NCBI RefSeq assembly: GCF_003672135.1 | Contig: NC_039514.1 | Coordinates: forward strand, 11,707,787-11,771,786 | Length of the DNA stretch: 64,000 bases | Direction of reading: 5' to 3' | Source of the DNA: Ooceraea biroi | Lineage: Eukaryota; Arthropoda; Insecta; Hymenoptera; Formicidae | Shown here: positions 48,639 to 59,727 of the stretch, piece by piece | Layout of the letters: the number at the start of each line of letters is the position of its first letter | Numbering within the stretch: the stretch's first letter is position 1 | Position numbers and translations under genes: made by a program | Notes under the pieces: model-generated | The model's input: the letters and a program-made list of their open reading frames with translations, nothing else | Databases searched by the model: none | Told to the model about the DNA's origin: nothing

Positions 48639-50604
48639 GTAAGTAACTGTATATAATACATATAAATAATTATAAACTAGCGTTTCGTTATATCGTAACA
48701 AGATTTTTTCCCATATCAGAAAGTGTCTTGCGACAAGCGGCAATAAATTGCACGCATGTCGCTTCCCAATTCAAATAAAAACCAGACTCGCACGAGACGG
48801 CGCGGCGGCACGACGAGCAATAACCATATTTCCCATGAATCCGAAGTTTACTCGCCGTCGAGTAACTCCGTAATTCATTAGAGCGTCGAGCGATAGTGCA
48901 CTCTTTTTTTCTATGCTAATACCTTCCGTCGTCGCTCCGAATGAACGGAGCCGCTTTTCCTCGCGAAGGAAAATATGCGACTATTAACTGCAGAGGTGCC
49001 CATTCGTAGGACAATAAAAAGCGATCGACACTCGTGACGACATTCCCGCGCGTACCCCGGAAAATAGCAGATCGCCGCTGGAATTAAGCCGCGAGAGAGA
49101 AAAATCTTTTGTCTGCCCTTAATAGTAGCATTTAATGAGAGCATGGGGAGGAGAGGAGGGAAAGATTCCTCGGCGAGATTCGCGCGTGCGGCGAATTATA
49201 CGGGGGACATTATTTTTCGCGATTTACGTCGGTAGCGAGCGTGTACACGCGCGCCTCGCCGGAACCGGAGTCGAGAACCGGCGTGGCCGCATCTGAATTG
49301 CTTAATCTAAACTCCCACGTAAGGGAGGGACCCCATGCACGGGATTGCGCGCGATTCCATTAGTAACAAATCTTCGCCAGGAGACCCGTTCCATAGTATG
49401 GAAATCGGCGCGCCGTTTTATCGCTGCCCGCGACGCAGGATCAATCCTTCCCGGACGCCGAACGCTCCTCCCGTAAAATCCGCTTCGCCTGTGAATTTTC
49501 CGCTCGCGAATGTCGGAGCGAATTGACTCCACGGGGGGCTCGTGCGTCTTCGTTGTGTCGCCCTGCGCCGTACAACAGGAATCTCGAACAAAATTTCTCA
49601 AGGAAATTAAAAGCACTTTGCGATCGTGAGACGCTAAATTCAGAGCCGCGAGGAGAGAACGATTACTCTCGAGCGTTCTCTCCTTGGAGGAGTCTTATAA
49701 AGCTGCGAGCGATTGTACGCGTGAAAGAAATATGCACGACTCCTATTTTCAGGCATTGCGCGATCTATTCTGGGATTCGAAATCAAAAAGAGGTGGGTGG
49801 TTCCCTGTGAATAACGTAGCGTGTCCTGCGGAGCCGTTCTTCGTCGTTTCGCGTATCGGCGTCGTTGCCAGAACGAAGACGACATTCTCCGCGCTACGGC
49901 CGGGCATACCTCGCTGGTGCCATTTGACCTCGCATCACGTTTATTTCACCGCGCGTCTCGCGCCCGACATTTATTTCGTGTCTCGCGTCGTTCTGCCCCC
50001 CCTCATACCGTCGTGGAGAAGTAATTTGTTGCTTATCACGCGAAACAGAGGCGGAGAGATCTCTGGATTCTCGCGGAGAGAGAAACGCGCGGACATCATG
50101 AACGGAACGATCAATAGAAAACGTTAATTCGTACGTTCGATATCGCGGACTTCAAGGTGATTCCAATCCGGGATGACGAAATGACGCTATTTCGAGATCT
50201 GTATGACAGGCGGACCTTGTCCCCTGATCTGCATTTCATTGGAAGAGAAAGAGAGGGAGAACTATTCTCGTTAAGGCGCGAGCGTTCGGAAAGATTTATG
50301 AACGTGGAGCGTGGAGTCGAGCGGACTTTCTTTGCACGCGAGTGCATTTAGCTTCCATCTCAGCGTATGTTACGTTCGCGTTGCGCAAAACCAGAATGCC
50401 TACCATCTTTCTATTGAATTAGATATTGGAGAACTCTGAACTTGCCAGGTATACGAACATGATTCACGTAACGTAATTAATACAATTAGAATAAAAATAT
50501 CTCTTTAATTAATTAAGATTAATAAAGACGCGAATAATTTATTTGGTATCTCTAGAGTAATATATAAGTATTATATATATATATATATATAAGTAATATA
50601 TAAG
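48639..50604. other. intergenic or intronic stretch
   Basis: AT-rich to about 48740, then CpG-rich from 48760 to about 50400 with chance open frames on both strands, then AT-rich, ending in an (AT)n run at about 50573-50591. Confidence 0.45.
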
Positions 50605-50606
50605 TA

Positions 50607-51893
50607 TTGGGTCGTCCGGGAAGTTCGTGCCGATTTTGAAGGAAAATTCAAAGGCAATATTTTTTTATGTCGATAAATATTTATTGTCTTATGTATGCAC
50701 CGTTTTGTTTCACAACCTTTGTCCATCTTTCACGCAACTGGAAGATTTCATTCTCCCAGAACTTCTTAGGTTTCTCGGCGAAAAACTCCTCAAGGTGGTT
50801 TTTTATGTCGATCAAAGAGTTGAAGTTCTTGCCGCTAAGGGAATTTTGCAAAGACCTAAATAAGTGAAAGTCTGAAGGTGCAATGTCTGGTGAATACGGT
50901 GGGTGAGGTAGCACATCCCAGCCAAACTCCAACAATTTTTGTCGGGTAGTCAAAGAAACATGAGGTCTGGCATTGTCCTGATGGAACACGACGCCCTTCC
51001 TATTAGCTAATTCTGGACGTTTTTCCTGAATCGCTGTCTTTAATTCGTCCAGTCGCGAGCAGTACTTATCTGCATTTATCGTTTGGTTGTGTGGTAGGAG
51101 CTCATAATATAGGATTCCTTTCCAATCCCACCAGACACAGAGCATGACTTTTTTTGGATGAAGGCCGGCTTTCGGAGCGGTTAATGCTGGTTCATTTCGC
51201 TTACCCCAGGATCTTTTTCGTTCTACATTGTTGTAAATGATCCATTTTTCGTCACCCATCACTAATTGCTTCAAAAATGGTACGTTTTCGTTACGCTTGT
51301 ACAGCGAGTCGCAGATGGAAATGCGATCCATTAAATTTTTTTCGGCCAAATTATGCGGAACCCATACATCATAGCGACTTACGTAACCAAGCTTCACTAC
51401 ATGATCGTGGACAGTGGTTTTCGATATTTTCAGTATCTCTGTTAATTCACGTGTCGTGTAGCGCGGGTTATTCTCGATCAGTGTCTTGATTTGGTCATCA
51501 TCAGTAGCAGAGGGTCTGCCCGAGCGTTCTTGGTCTTTAAGGTTAAAATCACCAGCTCTAAACTTAGCGAACCACTTACGTACGGTTCTTTCAGCTAAAG
51601 CGCCTTCTCCGTAAACAGAACATATCGAATTTGTTGCTTGTGAGGCATTTTTGCCTTTCCGGTAATAGAAAAGCATCAAGTGTCTAAAATGTTCTTTGTT
51701 TTCTTCCATCTTCAAAAGAGTACAAAACTGACACGAATCAATTTATCTGAAACAACTTTTTTCCTAAAGATGCGTTGAAATGTCACCTTTAAGCATGTGT
51801 ATATAAATCGTATGTTTTCAATAACATTGATATATTCAGACATGTTCCAACGCCATCTATTAAAAATCGGCACGAACTTTCCGGACGACCCAA
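50607..51893 (-). mobile_element. mariner element, lineage M4, apparently intact
   Basis: 1287 bp in reverse orientation. Terminal repeats of about 32 bp start TTGGGTCGTCCGGGAAGTTC; the other end differs at one base. TA flanks lie at 50605-50606 and 51894-51895. It sits beside an (AT)n run. It carries a complete transposase gene and is the best candidate, with 61784-63067, for an autonomous element in this window. Confidence 0.95.
50681..51709 (-). CDS. mariner transposase, full length, uninterrupted
   Basis: 342 residues from MEENKEHFRHLMLFYYRKGK. An in-frame Met two codons upstream also exists, but mariner proteins usually begin ME followed by KEHF or similar. N-terminal helix-turn-helix regions occupy about residues 5-50 and 80-110 (TTRELTEILKISKTTVHDHV), with WVPHNL at 116-121. 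The catalytic triad is Asp153 (MGDEKW), Asp245 (HQDNARPH) and Asp280 (APSDFHLF), with exactly 34 residues between the second and third. YSPDIAP is intact. The end is NGAYIRQ, with AATAAA just after the stop. Closest in pattern to mellifera-type mariners. Length, triad and terminal repeats are all as expected for an active enzyme; activity itself cannot be judged from sequence. Confidence 0.95.
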   Translation of the reverse strand: MEENKEHFRHLMLFYYRKGKNASQATNSICSVYGEGALAERTVRKWFAKFRAGDFNLKDQERSGRPSATDDDQIKTLIENNPRYTTRELTEILKISKTTVHDHVVKLGYVSRYDVWVPHNLAEKNLMDRISICDSLYKRNENVPFLKQLVMGDEKWIIYNNVERKRSWGKRNEPALTAPKAGLHPKKVMLCVWWDWKGILYYELLPHNQTINADKYCSRLDELKTAIQEKRPELANRKGVVFHQDNARPHVSLTTRQKLLEFGWDVLPHPPYSPDIAPSDFHLFRSLQNSLSGKNFNSLIDIKNHLEEFFAEKPKKFWENEIFQLRERWTKVVKQNGAYIRQ

Positions 51894-51895
51894 TA

Positions 51896-53699
51896 AAATG
51901 CAATTAGGTATTCGAAACAGCAGATCGCGCTGCAAAAATTATTATAACACGAATACACGACGCGACGCTAATCGGTTATGGGAAAATTCGCGCAAATCCC
52001 TCTCCGTTCGATCAAAAAATGATACGTATCGACCCAAGCTGAATATGCGTGTACGCGTGTTTGCGGAGGGACTTTCAACGCATTTGTCCACGGTATAAGC
52101 CCGTGCAGGCCGCTGGCTTTAATATATTAACAGCTGCATTAACGTTACCGGTTACCGGTGCTAATCAATTAACCACACGTGCTCCGTAACGCGCGCTCGT
52201 TCCAATGGCTCGTTTAAATGCCATTAAACGGTAAATTGCAAGTGATCGAATTGCAGGAGGACTTTACGAGTGGCCCACGTGGACCCGCGGCTAATCCCGC
52301 GCGCGATCAATCAACCCCTGACGCAACGCGGAACCCAATGCACGCATCTTCGCGATCCTCAGGGTCACGGATAAGAAATTCTAGGTCGCTCTTCCATGTT
52401 AAACGTTGAATGTTGAACAACGCAAAAAACAATTGAACAATGTACGGAATTCCACGTGTTATTTACGAGACGGCAAGTCCACGTGCGTGTCTGCGGCGGT
52501 CAGATCGTGCGGTAAGGCGGGCGCCACACGTGCGCCGAATGCGACACGAAACGACACAGCGTGCCACTCATAAATACACCCCCTCGTGTGAATTAACACG
52601 CGGCGGATACGCGTACGTGTGCGTGTGGCGGCGATCCTCCTCTCTTTTTTCCCTTTCGTCGTCGGCCGAGTCGGCCAGATTGTGCGCGGTGTCGAAAGCG
52701 GAGTGTCTCGGAGCGTATCGCTCGTTCAAAAAAATGCTGGCTCGAGCGCGTAACAAGTGAGTATATTATTTGACGCGATGTAACAGGCGGCGAACAACGT
52801 CTGACAACGTTTATGGGAAACATAGGTAATTGTGGAGGCAACGTTCAAATTTTAAGTATATTTTAAATGTTCAGGCATTCAGAATTTGTATATAAGGTTT
52901 CTCGTTTCACAATTTTTCTGTAAACCTCGAATTTCTTCGTGAGATTCTGCTGGGCTAGTTCGCGCGACCATTATTATAAAAAATTGCAAGTGTTTTCTAT
53001 CATGGCGCTAATATAATACAAAATGGTAAAATGGAATATTCTGTAATTACGAGGACCAGAGACATAATTAGAGGAACAATAGAGGCAGAATACCTAAATT
53101 TTACGGAATTGCAGCGCGCAATCCGCGTTCACGGACGCGCGATTCTGTTCGAAGCTTCAAATTGCATTACGATAATCGAAAAGCGGCGGATATCCGCCGT
53201 TCGCATTCTCGGCGAAGTGCATTTCGCGAGGTACCTGTCGGCGTGCGTATACGCTGGACGTGCAGAATTTACTGCCGTTGGACGAGCAAGTCCCGGGCTC
53301 GTTCGCTCCAAAATTTTACGGGTGCCGATACGACGCGCGACGGTTCGTCGCTGCGAAGATATCTGTCGCTCGGCGCAGCTGCATTCGTTGCGATCGTAAA
53401 TAATGGCCGTACTTGGAGCACGGCTCAACAGAGCTAGGCGACATTCATAGACAACGTTCTCTCCGCGTCTACTCCGAGAGAGGAGACCCCAAACCGGCAG
53501 AGCTCGTGAAAATACCTACGCCTAATTATTATACGCGGATGCCTCCGGTCGCGGCGCCGCGGCCGTCTTGGATCCTCCTATTTCCGCGCGCGATCTTCAG
53601 AAGATTTACGTGTTCTCACAAGACGGAAATACCTCGAAATTATCCCTTGCGCGCGAGCCAGTCGTTTCCGTGCACAGGCATTTCTTCATTCGCGCAAGC
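51896..53699. other. intergenic or intronic stretch
   Basis: CpG-rich for most of its length (52150-52800 and 53090-53700), with many chance open frames in all phases and both strands. No exon could be supported. Confidence 0.45.
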
Positions 53700-53701
53700 T
53701 A

Positions 53702-55006
53702 TTGGGTCGGCCAAAAAGTAATTGCGTTTTTTTATATATAAATAAAAGGCGAATTTTTCATGGGAAACAAAAACTTTATTAAACAATGTATTGTCCATTT
53801 TGTTTGATTATCTTTTGCCATTTTTCAGGCAACTTCATGATTCCGCGCTCGAAAAAGTTCTTATCTTTTTCAGCAAAAAACAATTCCAACAACGATTTGA
53901 TATCCTCATCAGCAGTAAAGGTTTTACCATTCAAGGCGTTTTGCAAAGAACGAAACAAATGGTAATCTGATGGTGCCAGGTCTGGCGAATATGGTGGATG
54001 TGGTAACATCATGGTAACACATCCCATCCAAGCTGCAACAATTTTTCACGAGTGACCAAACTTGTACGCGGTCTAGCGTTATCATGGTGAAACACAACAC
54101 CTTTGCGATTCACCAATTCTCGACGTTTCTGTTTGATGGCATCATTTAATTTATCCAGTTGACGACAGTATACGTCTGAATTAATGGTTTGATTGCTTGC
54201 AAGCAGCTCAAAATACACAATACCTTTAAAGTCCCACCAGACTGACAGCATAATCTTTCTTTGGTGGCAGATATTCACTGCTTTTCAAGTGCTTTCAGCA
54301 GGTTCATCACGCTTGCTCCACGATCTTTTTCGTTTGACGTTGTTGTAGACGATCCATTTTTCGTCGCCTGTTATCATACGTTTCAAAAATCGATCATTTT
54401 CCTCACGTTTCAAAAGAGAATCGCAGATGTCAATACGCTTAGTGAGATGAATTTCTTTGAGCTCATGTGCTACCCAAATATCGAGCTTACTAATGTATCC
54501 AAGTCGTTTTAAATGGTTTTCAACACTCGATTTCGATACGTTAAGATTCTCAGCAATCTCTCGTGTCGTTAAACGCCGATTGGAATCGATCAGTGCCTTT
54601 ATTTCGTCATCATGAATTTCGATTGGCCTTCCTGAGCGTGGTGCATCTTTCACATTAAAATCTCCAGATCGAAATTTAGTAAACGAATTTTGACACTGCC
54701 GCAGTTTTAAAGCATCTTCGCCATATACATCAGATAACTTTTTATGAGCTTGCACAGCGTTTTTGCCTTTTCGGAAGTAATAAAACAAAATATGAGGAAA
54801 ATGTTCTTTTTGATTTTCCATTTTGAAATCGACGGCAAAGAAACAATTGTTAACGAAATCGTGTACTTTCTTTTTCTAAAACAAGCTTGAACCGTGAGTT
54901 GTTAACCTACATAATGAATTTGCGGTTTAGAATGAAGTTAGTTACATTTCAAGACATGTATGTCCATCTATTGGAAAAAAACGCAATTACTTTTTGGCCA
55001 ACCCAA
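53702..55006 (-). mobile_element. mariner element, lineage M2 (mellifera-like), copy 3
   Basis: 1305 bp in reverse orientation, TA at 53700-53701 and 55007-55008. The left terminus reads TTGGGTCGGCC, one base off the other M2 ends. Confidence 0.95.
53779..54821 (-). pseudogene. mariner transposase, lineage M2 copy 3, inactivated
   Basis: Starts MENQKEHFPHILFYYFRKGK and is open for 178 residues to AEST. It includes the segment EENDRFLKRMITGDEKW and DIWVAHELKE, where Trp is kept but Pro is Ala. Lesions: TGA after AEST and the 11-bp duplication after DVLP, both as in the other two M2 copies. It lacks the TAA in RSLQN that the others share (here RSLQNALNGK), so it branched off before that mutation. 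Last part: SPDLAPSDYHLF and NGQYIV. Confidence 0.93.
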
Positions 55007-55008
55007 TA

Positions 55009-56289
55009 TTTGTCTTTCCTTTTAATTTCGCTAATTGGATTTCTTATTTCATTTATATGTTGCTTCTATTTTGTATTTATCTAATTCTATTTCTATTTTT
55101 TATCTAATTCTATCTTGTATTTATTTAATATAATGAGTACACCGTGTACGATCTCTCATGTCTAAACTATTTCTGGCTAAAATTGATTTGATGAAAGAAC
55201 AAAAATAGGAGACTGAAAGATTTATGTAATGTGTAATTATGGAGCAGTTATAAACAATAAGGAGACAATAATCTTTCACAACAGACGGTGTGAATTTGCG
55301 AAAGGGGAGGAGCTGACCCGGAAAATGCGCGGGTAGATCCGAGTTTCGCGGCACTCTCGCTGCAAGAGTGATAAATTGTCGAATTAAGGATTACGTTGAA
55401 CGTAACAGGTCCTACGCTACGACGATCTCTATGTAGCAGCGACTCTGTTCTCTCGTGGAGTAGTGAAAGAGGATTTGCTCATCTCTCCGTGTCCTGTAAC
55501 ACTCGCGATCGGGACGGATTTGAAGCGTGACATCGCCCGCACGCGTGTTGCACGCGCGAATATGCCGCGAGCGCAGGTGTGTAGCGAGTGGATCGCGGGC
55601 AATAAAAGCGCAGTAAAATCTGTTTACTAGCTGCGCCCATAGGTGCGTCCCTATGACAAACGCGGCATTGTCCTTCGATATTGCGCGGTGTAACTTAGTC
55701 ATGAAAATTTAATCGTAAAGATGCAACAATAATTTACGGCTCGCTACGCGCGATTTCACAGTCAGTCGATGACGAATGGCGATATGATGAATTACGGAAA
55801 GCGTGTGTCATTAACTATTGACATGGCGTGATTGATATTGCAGATTATACGAGAATAAATAATTGAAAATGATTTTGCATTGTACGTGATATCTGGAACG
55901 ATATTCCGTTAAATAATTGATGGTTGATCGAAAAGCGAAGGGTGGAGGATAAAGGTACGAATATCGCGGAATATGTATCGATAAATATAAAATATATATA
56001 AAATAAGTTTGTAGATAAATAAAATGGAAATTAATTATTTATTAACTATCATGTAACCGAGGTTGTCCGCATGTGATTATGTGACGTGACGTTCTCGCAC
56101 GGAAAGTGTCTTTTGCGGCCTTCAATTACTCCTGGACATTTGACTCGATCAAGAGAGAGAATTTTCGCTAATTTCCCGAGCAGATTCGTGTACCGGCATT
56201 GACCGCGCGCGCGTTCTGCGAGGCTTTGCCCAACGTTGACCAACCCTCTCGCGCTTTCAACCCCAGCAAAGGCCGACCCTCGAGTCACG
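55009..56289. other. intergenic or intronic stretch
   Basis: AT-rich at both ends with a CpG-rich part at 55360-55650. No gene supported. If the donor at 56484 is real, this is intron of a minus-strand gene. Confidence 0.4.
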
Positions 56290-58170
56290 GGGCGTCAAAG
56301 GCTTGAAACCGGAGATCGCTAAAGCGGCGTTGCCGGCCGAGCGCGGCCTACCTGTGGCTCTCGTTCGCCCCTCGTTTACCCTTTAATTCATCCCCCCGCG
56401 TCAATTACCACCCTCAGTTCCGGTGCTTCGGGTAAAGAGGCCCGTTCGCTCGCTCGACCTCTCGTACGTTTGTTTTTCACTCACCTAGGCGGCATATTGA
56501 GTCATTCCATCAGGCGTGGCAGGTGGCTCGATCACTGGCAATCCTTTCGCGTCCTTCGTGTCCGGGAAACGGAAGAAACGAACGCCGGGCGGACGGCGAC
56601 GATCACGGACCGATCGAGCGTTCCCTCCTCCTTTCCTCAGCACTCGCGGCAAATTTTGGCGTCGCGAGTTCCCAGCGCGCGCTCACGACGCGCCTGGACA
56701 CCGCGGTCGCTCCGACGGTGGCGCCAACTTCCAAGGTCGGGCCGCAAGGTCACAGCCCCTTCTCGCGGTGCGCCGGCCGGCTAGTGGCGGCGTGCGATCG
56801 GAAGCGGCCGATCGCACGAGCCGAATCGCGCGCGCGCCCGTATCGAGCCGCGCGAGTCCCGCGCGCTCGCCGCCCACGCCTTGCCCGGCGCTTCTTCCTT
56901 GTCACTACTCCCCCTCCTCTCGGTTCTTCCTGTCTCGCGTGGCGAGCTCGATGATCCCCGTCACACGCGCGCGATGCCCCGCGATCTGCACCACGGTCCA
57001 CCACTCACTGACAAGGGTCCCTTCGTGACACTTGCTGCTTCCTTCTTGATTTTTCTCCCTCCCCTGCCCGTGTCGGCTGCTCTCTCCTCCTCCGGCGCGC
57101 TTCCTCCGTTCTCGTCGTCGTCCTCGTCGCCGTCGCCACCGCCGCCGCCTCGACGCCTCGTGGTGATGCTCGTCGCCGCGCCGCTAGCCGCTGCTCGGAG
57201 CGCGTGTCGACGCGACACTGGCTTCACATAACCGATCAGCGAGAGAGAGAGAGGAAGGGAGCCGACGCTCGCACGATCAGGCGTAACCACCACTCCGTTT
57301 TCCCGCGGATATCCTCGCCGCGCCGATCGCGCTCGCCTCGCTTCCGGCGGCTGTCCCGGATTGACGCCGGCGTCGTCACGTGGACGTAACTGTTACTCGT
57401 TTCGAGCGGCGAACGATGACAGCCGCGTCAGATCGCGTCAGGTAGCGTCACGTGACCGCGATGACGCCGGTACCACGCTGACAGCGGCGATCGAGGCCCG
57501 CCTACGACCGCCTCGCCACGCCCACCGAGGATCTCTTTTTGTGTGACAATTTTTCTTTCTGAAGATCCTTCCGGAACCCCTCCCTTCCCTTGATGCTTCC
57601 TCCGTGATATTCGATTAGAGACGAAGAATGATGATCTTTGATCAACGCGAGCTTCCCGGCGATTATTATAGACGCTTCCGTCGATGGTCCGAGGGTGATT
57701 CTTCGCGAGGATGATTCTCCCTTTCTTCCTTGTGGCTTCGAGTTGACGTTTCCGTTCTCTCTTCGCGCACCGCGCACCCCTCCCCCAGCTCCAGCCAGGA
57801 GAGGCTCTCCACGAGTCACTCTTCGAGATCGCCGCTGGTTAATGCCGCTTTAAGACAGTCTTTTTATCGGAGTTCCGCTTCTTTGTCTGATGCGGTACTC
57901 GCGCGCGAAACTGACGTTCCGCGCGGAACGAGCGATGATGCAAACGATCGCGCCGACACGGTGGAACAGCAAAGCCGAGCCGGTGGCGGCCGATTCAAAT
58001 TCACTCCCCACGTGGCGGCGACGGCGTCGTCCCCGAGACTGCCGCCGGTACGACGCCCGGCGCCGGTCAGTACGTCGCCATCTCACGGACCGTCGACCAA
58101 CCGTCTTTACCGCCGCGAATCCTCCTGTTCAAAAACCATCGCCGAAATTCTCCCGATGTGCGATTAATCT
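56290..58170. promoter_or_regulatory. CpG-rich block, possible promoter and first-exon region
   Basis: About 1.9 kb that is strikingly richer in G, C and CpG than the rest of the window, with long chance open frames in all phases. On the minus strand, at 56485/56484, the sequence GCCGCCTAG is followed by GTGAGT, an excellent splice donor. On the plus strand ATAAA then GTAAGT occurs near 58180. The minus-strand exon before the donor has no long open frame; the nearest ATG (56494) would give only Met-Pro-Pro before the splice. This would fit an untranslated first exon. No core-promoter element was identified. Confidence 0.3.
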
Positions 58171-59016
58171 CAGAATAAAGTAAGTAAATGACCCCATCGC
58201 ATTGTATCACGACAGATGCATATTGTTATGCAAATATTTAAAAGTTGAACGACGTGAAATTTGACGCCTTGGAGGAGAACGGACTTGGAGAATGTCGAGA
58301 ATGATGAGAGAAGAAGGAATCGTAAATCAGTATATTCTTATCCTTATTCTGACATTAAAAAAGTGCATTGGCATAAGAATGAGCCAAGTAATAATCGCGA
58401 ATGCGTCTGAGAAAGAAGAAAGAGAGAGAAATGGAGGGAATGAACATCGAAGAGGATTACGTTCTTTGATGATTCCAGAGTCAATGTTTGCCTGCTGGAA
58501 ATAAGCGGGAAAGATTACGAAAGAATATCGCAGACAAAGGAGTTCCGGCCAAGCAAGTTCGAAGAGAATGTGTAAATAGGTAGCAGAATCTTACCTTTCA
58601 TTTATATATTCGAGAGGAACTTGTTTCAAGGAAGCTTTCTTCAACTGGAAGGCATAATTATCGCGAGATTCAACATAATTCTCAAGTTACGTGAAATGAG
58701 ATTATCTTTCTTTACTTTGCAGAATTACGTCGTAGACTGCGATAATGTAATTAGATGCCATAATTAAAACGTGAGATGACAAGACACACAGAGTCCGGAG
58801 AATGCATTAATCATGCGTATTCCGCGAACTTCAGTGACGAGCAAGAAGCTATGTCAACGTTGGCGTGCTATAATGACGTCTAAAATTGATGCCGCCCGCA
58901 TCAATTTGTAGGACGTACGATCTGATCCACCGCGATGTCAAGGATTTATCGCCAAATTACATCCGGCGTGTTCCGTAATACGATCTAAGATCCGGGTCAC
59001 GCTCGTAAAGCAGATC
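58171..59016. other. non-coding stretch
   Basis: AT-rich to mixed sequence with purine-rich patches near 58280-58450. No exon, repeat or RNA gene recognised. Confidence 0.5.
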
Positions 59017-59727
59017 TTAAGGGGGGAGCCTGCTTTAGAACGTTGAAAATAAGGTATAATTTTACGAATGTTTTTGGAGAAACTATACAGCGGATCATTA
59101 TAAAACTTTGATGCATTTATTAGTACATGTTTAAAGATAAAAAAAATTATTTTTTTATTTGAATATATCGCCTGTAGAGGTCGTCCTGGAGGCATTGTAA
59201 ATTCGTGAGCATTCTCCTGCCTCCAAATTTCATCCAAACTGAAAAATGGAAATATTTTCTCGTTATTTATGAATTCCCATCGTCGATGAACCTTTAATAT
59301 TCATAAAAACATTAAGTTAAACAATTATTTTTGCATGAAAAAGTTCAAAAACTTTGCCTAAAAATCGTACTTTTGTGTTCTAAGCTCCACCATTTTGGCA
59401 CTTTTCAACTTTTTTCTTCTCTCTTTGGTTCATCGACGATGGGAATTCATAAATAACGAGAACACACTTCAATTTTTCAGTTTAGACGAAATTTCGAGGC
59501 AGGAGAACGCTCACCAATTTGCAATGCCGGCGACGCGGCTGCACTAAGATTTCTCCAGGACGACCTCTACGAGCGATATATTCAAATCGAAAAATAATTT
59601 TGTTTATCTTTAAACATGTACTAATAAATGCATCAAAGTTTTATAATGATCCGCTGTATAGTTTCTCCAAAAACAATTCGTAAAATATACCTTATTTTCA
59701 GCGTTCTAAAGCAGGCTCCCCCCTTAA
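59017..59727. mobile_element. TTAA-bounded foldback element, copy 4
   Basis: 711 bp including the TTAA ends, same orientation as 328-1053. The left arm lacks CTTAGTGCAGCCGG, as in 8923-9608, while the right arm still has the full block with GCGTCGCC. It is therefore the structural intermediate between copies 1/2 and copy 3. No coding capacity. Confidence 0.87.

Noticed and set aside
53031..53399. 122-codon open frame starting at ATG
   Set aside because: The other strand and another phase are open over the same CpG-rich stretch, and there is no family resemblance.
56516..57028. Long open frames in all phases of the CpG-rich block
   Set aside because: Stops are rare simply because the DNA is GC-rich. 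The translations are low-complexity Arg/Ala/Ser/Pro.
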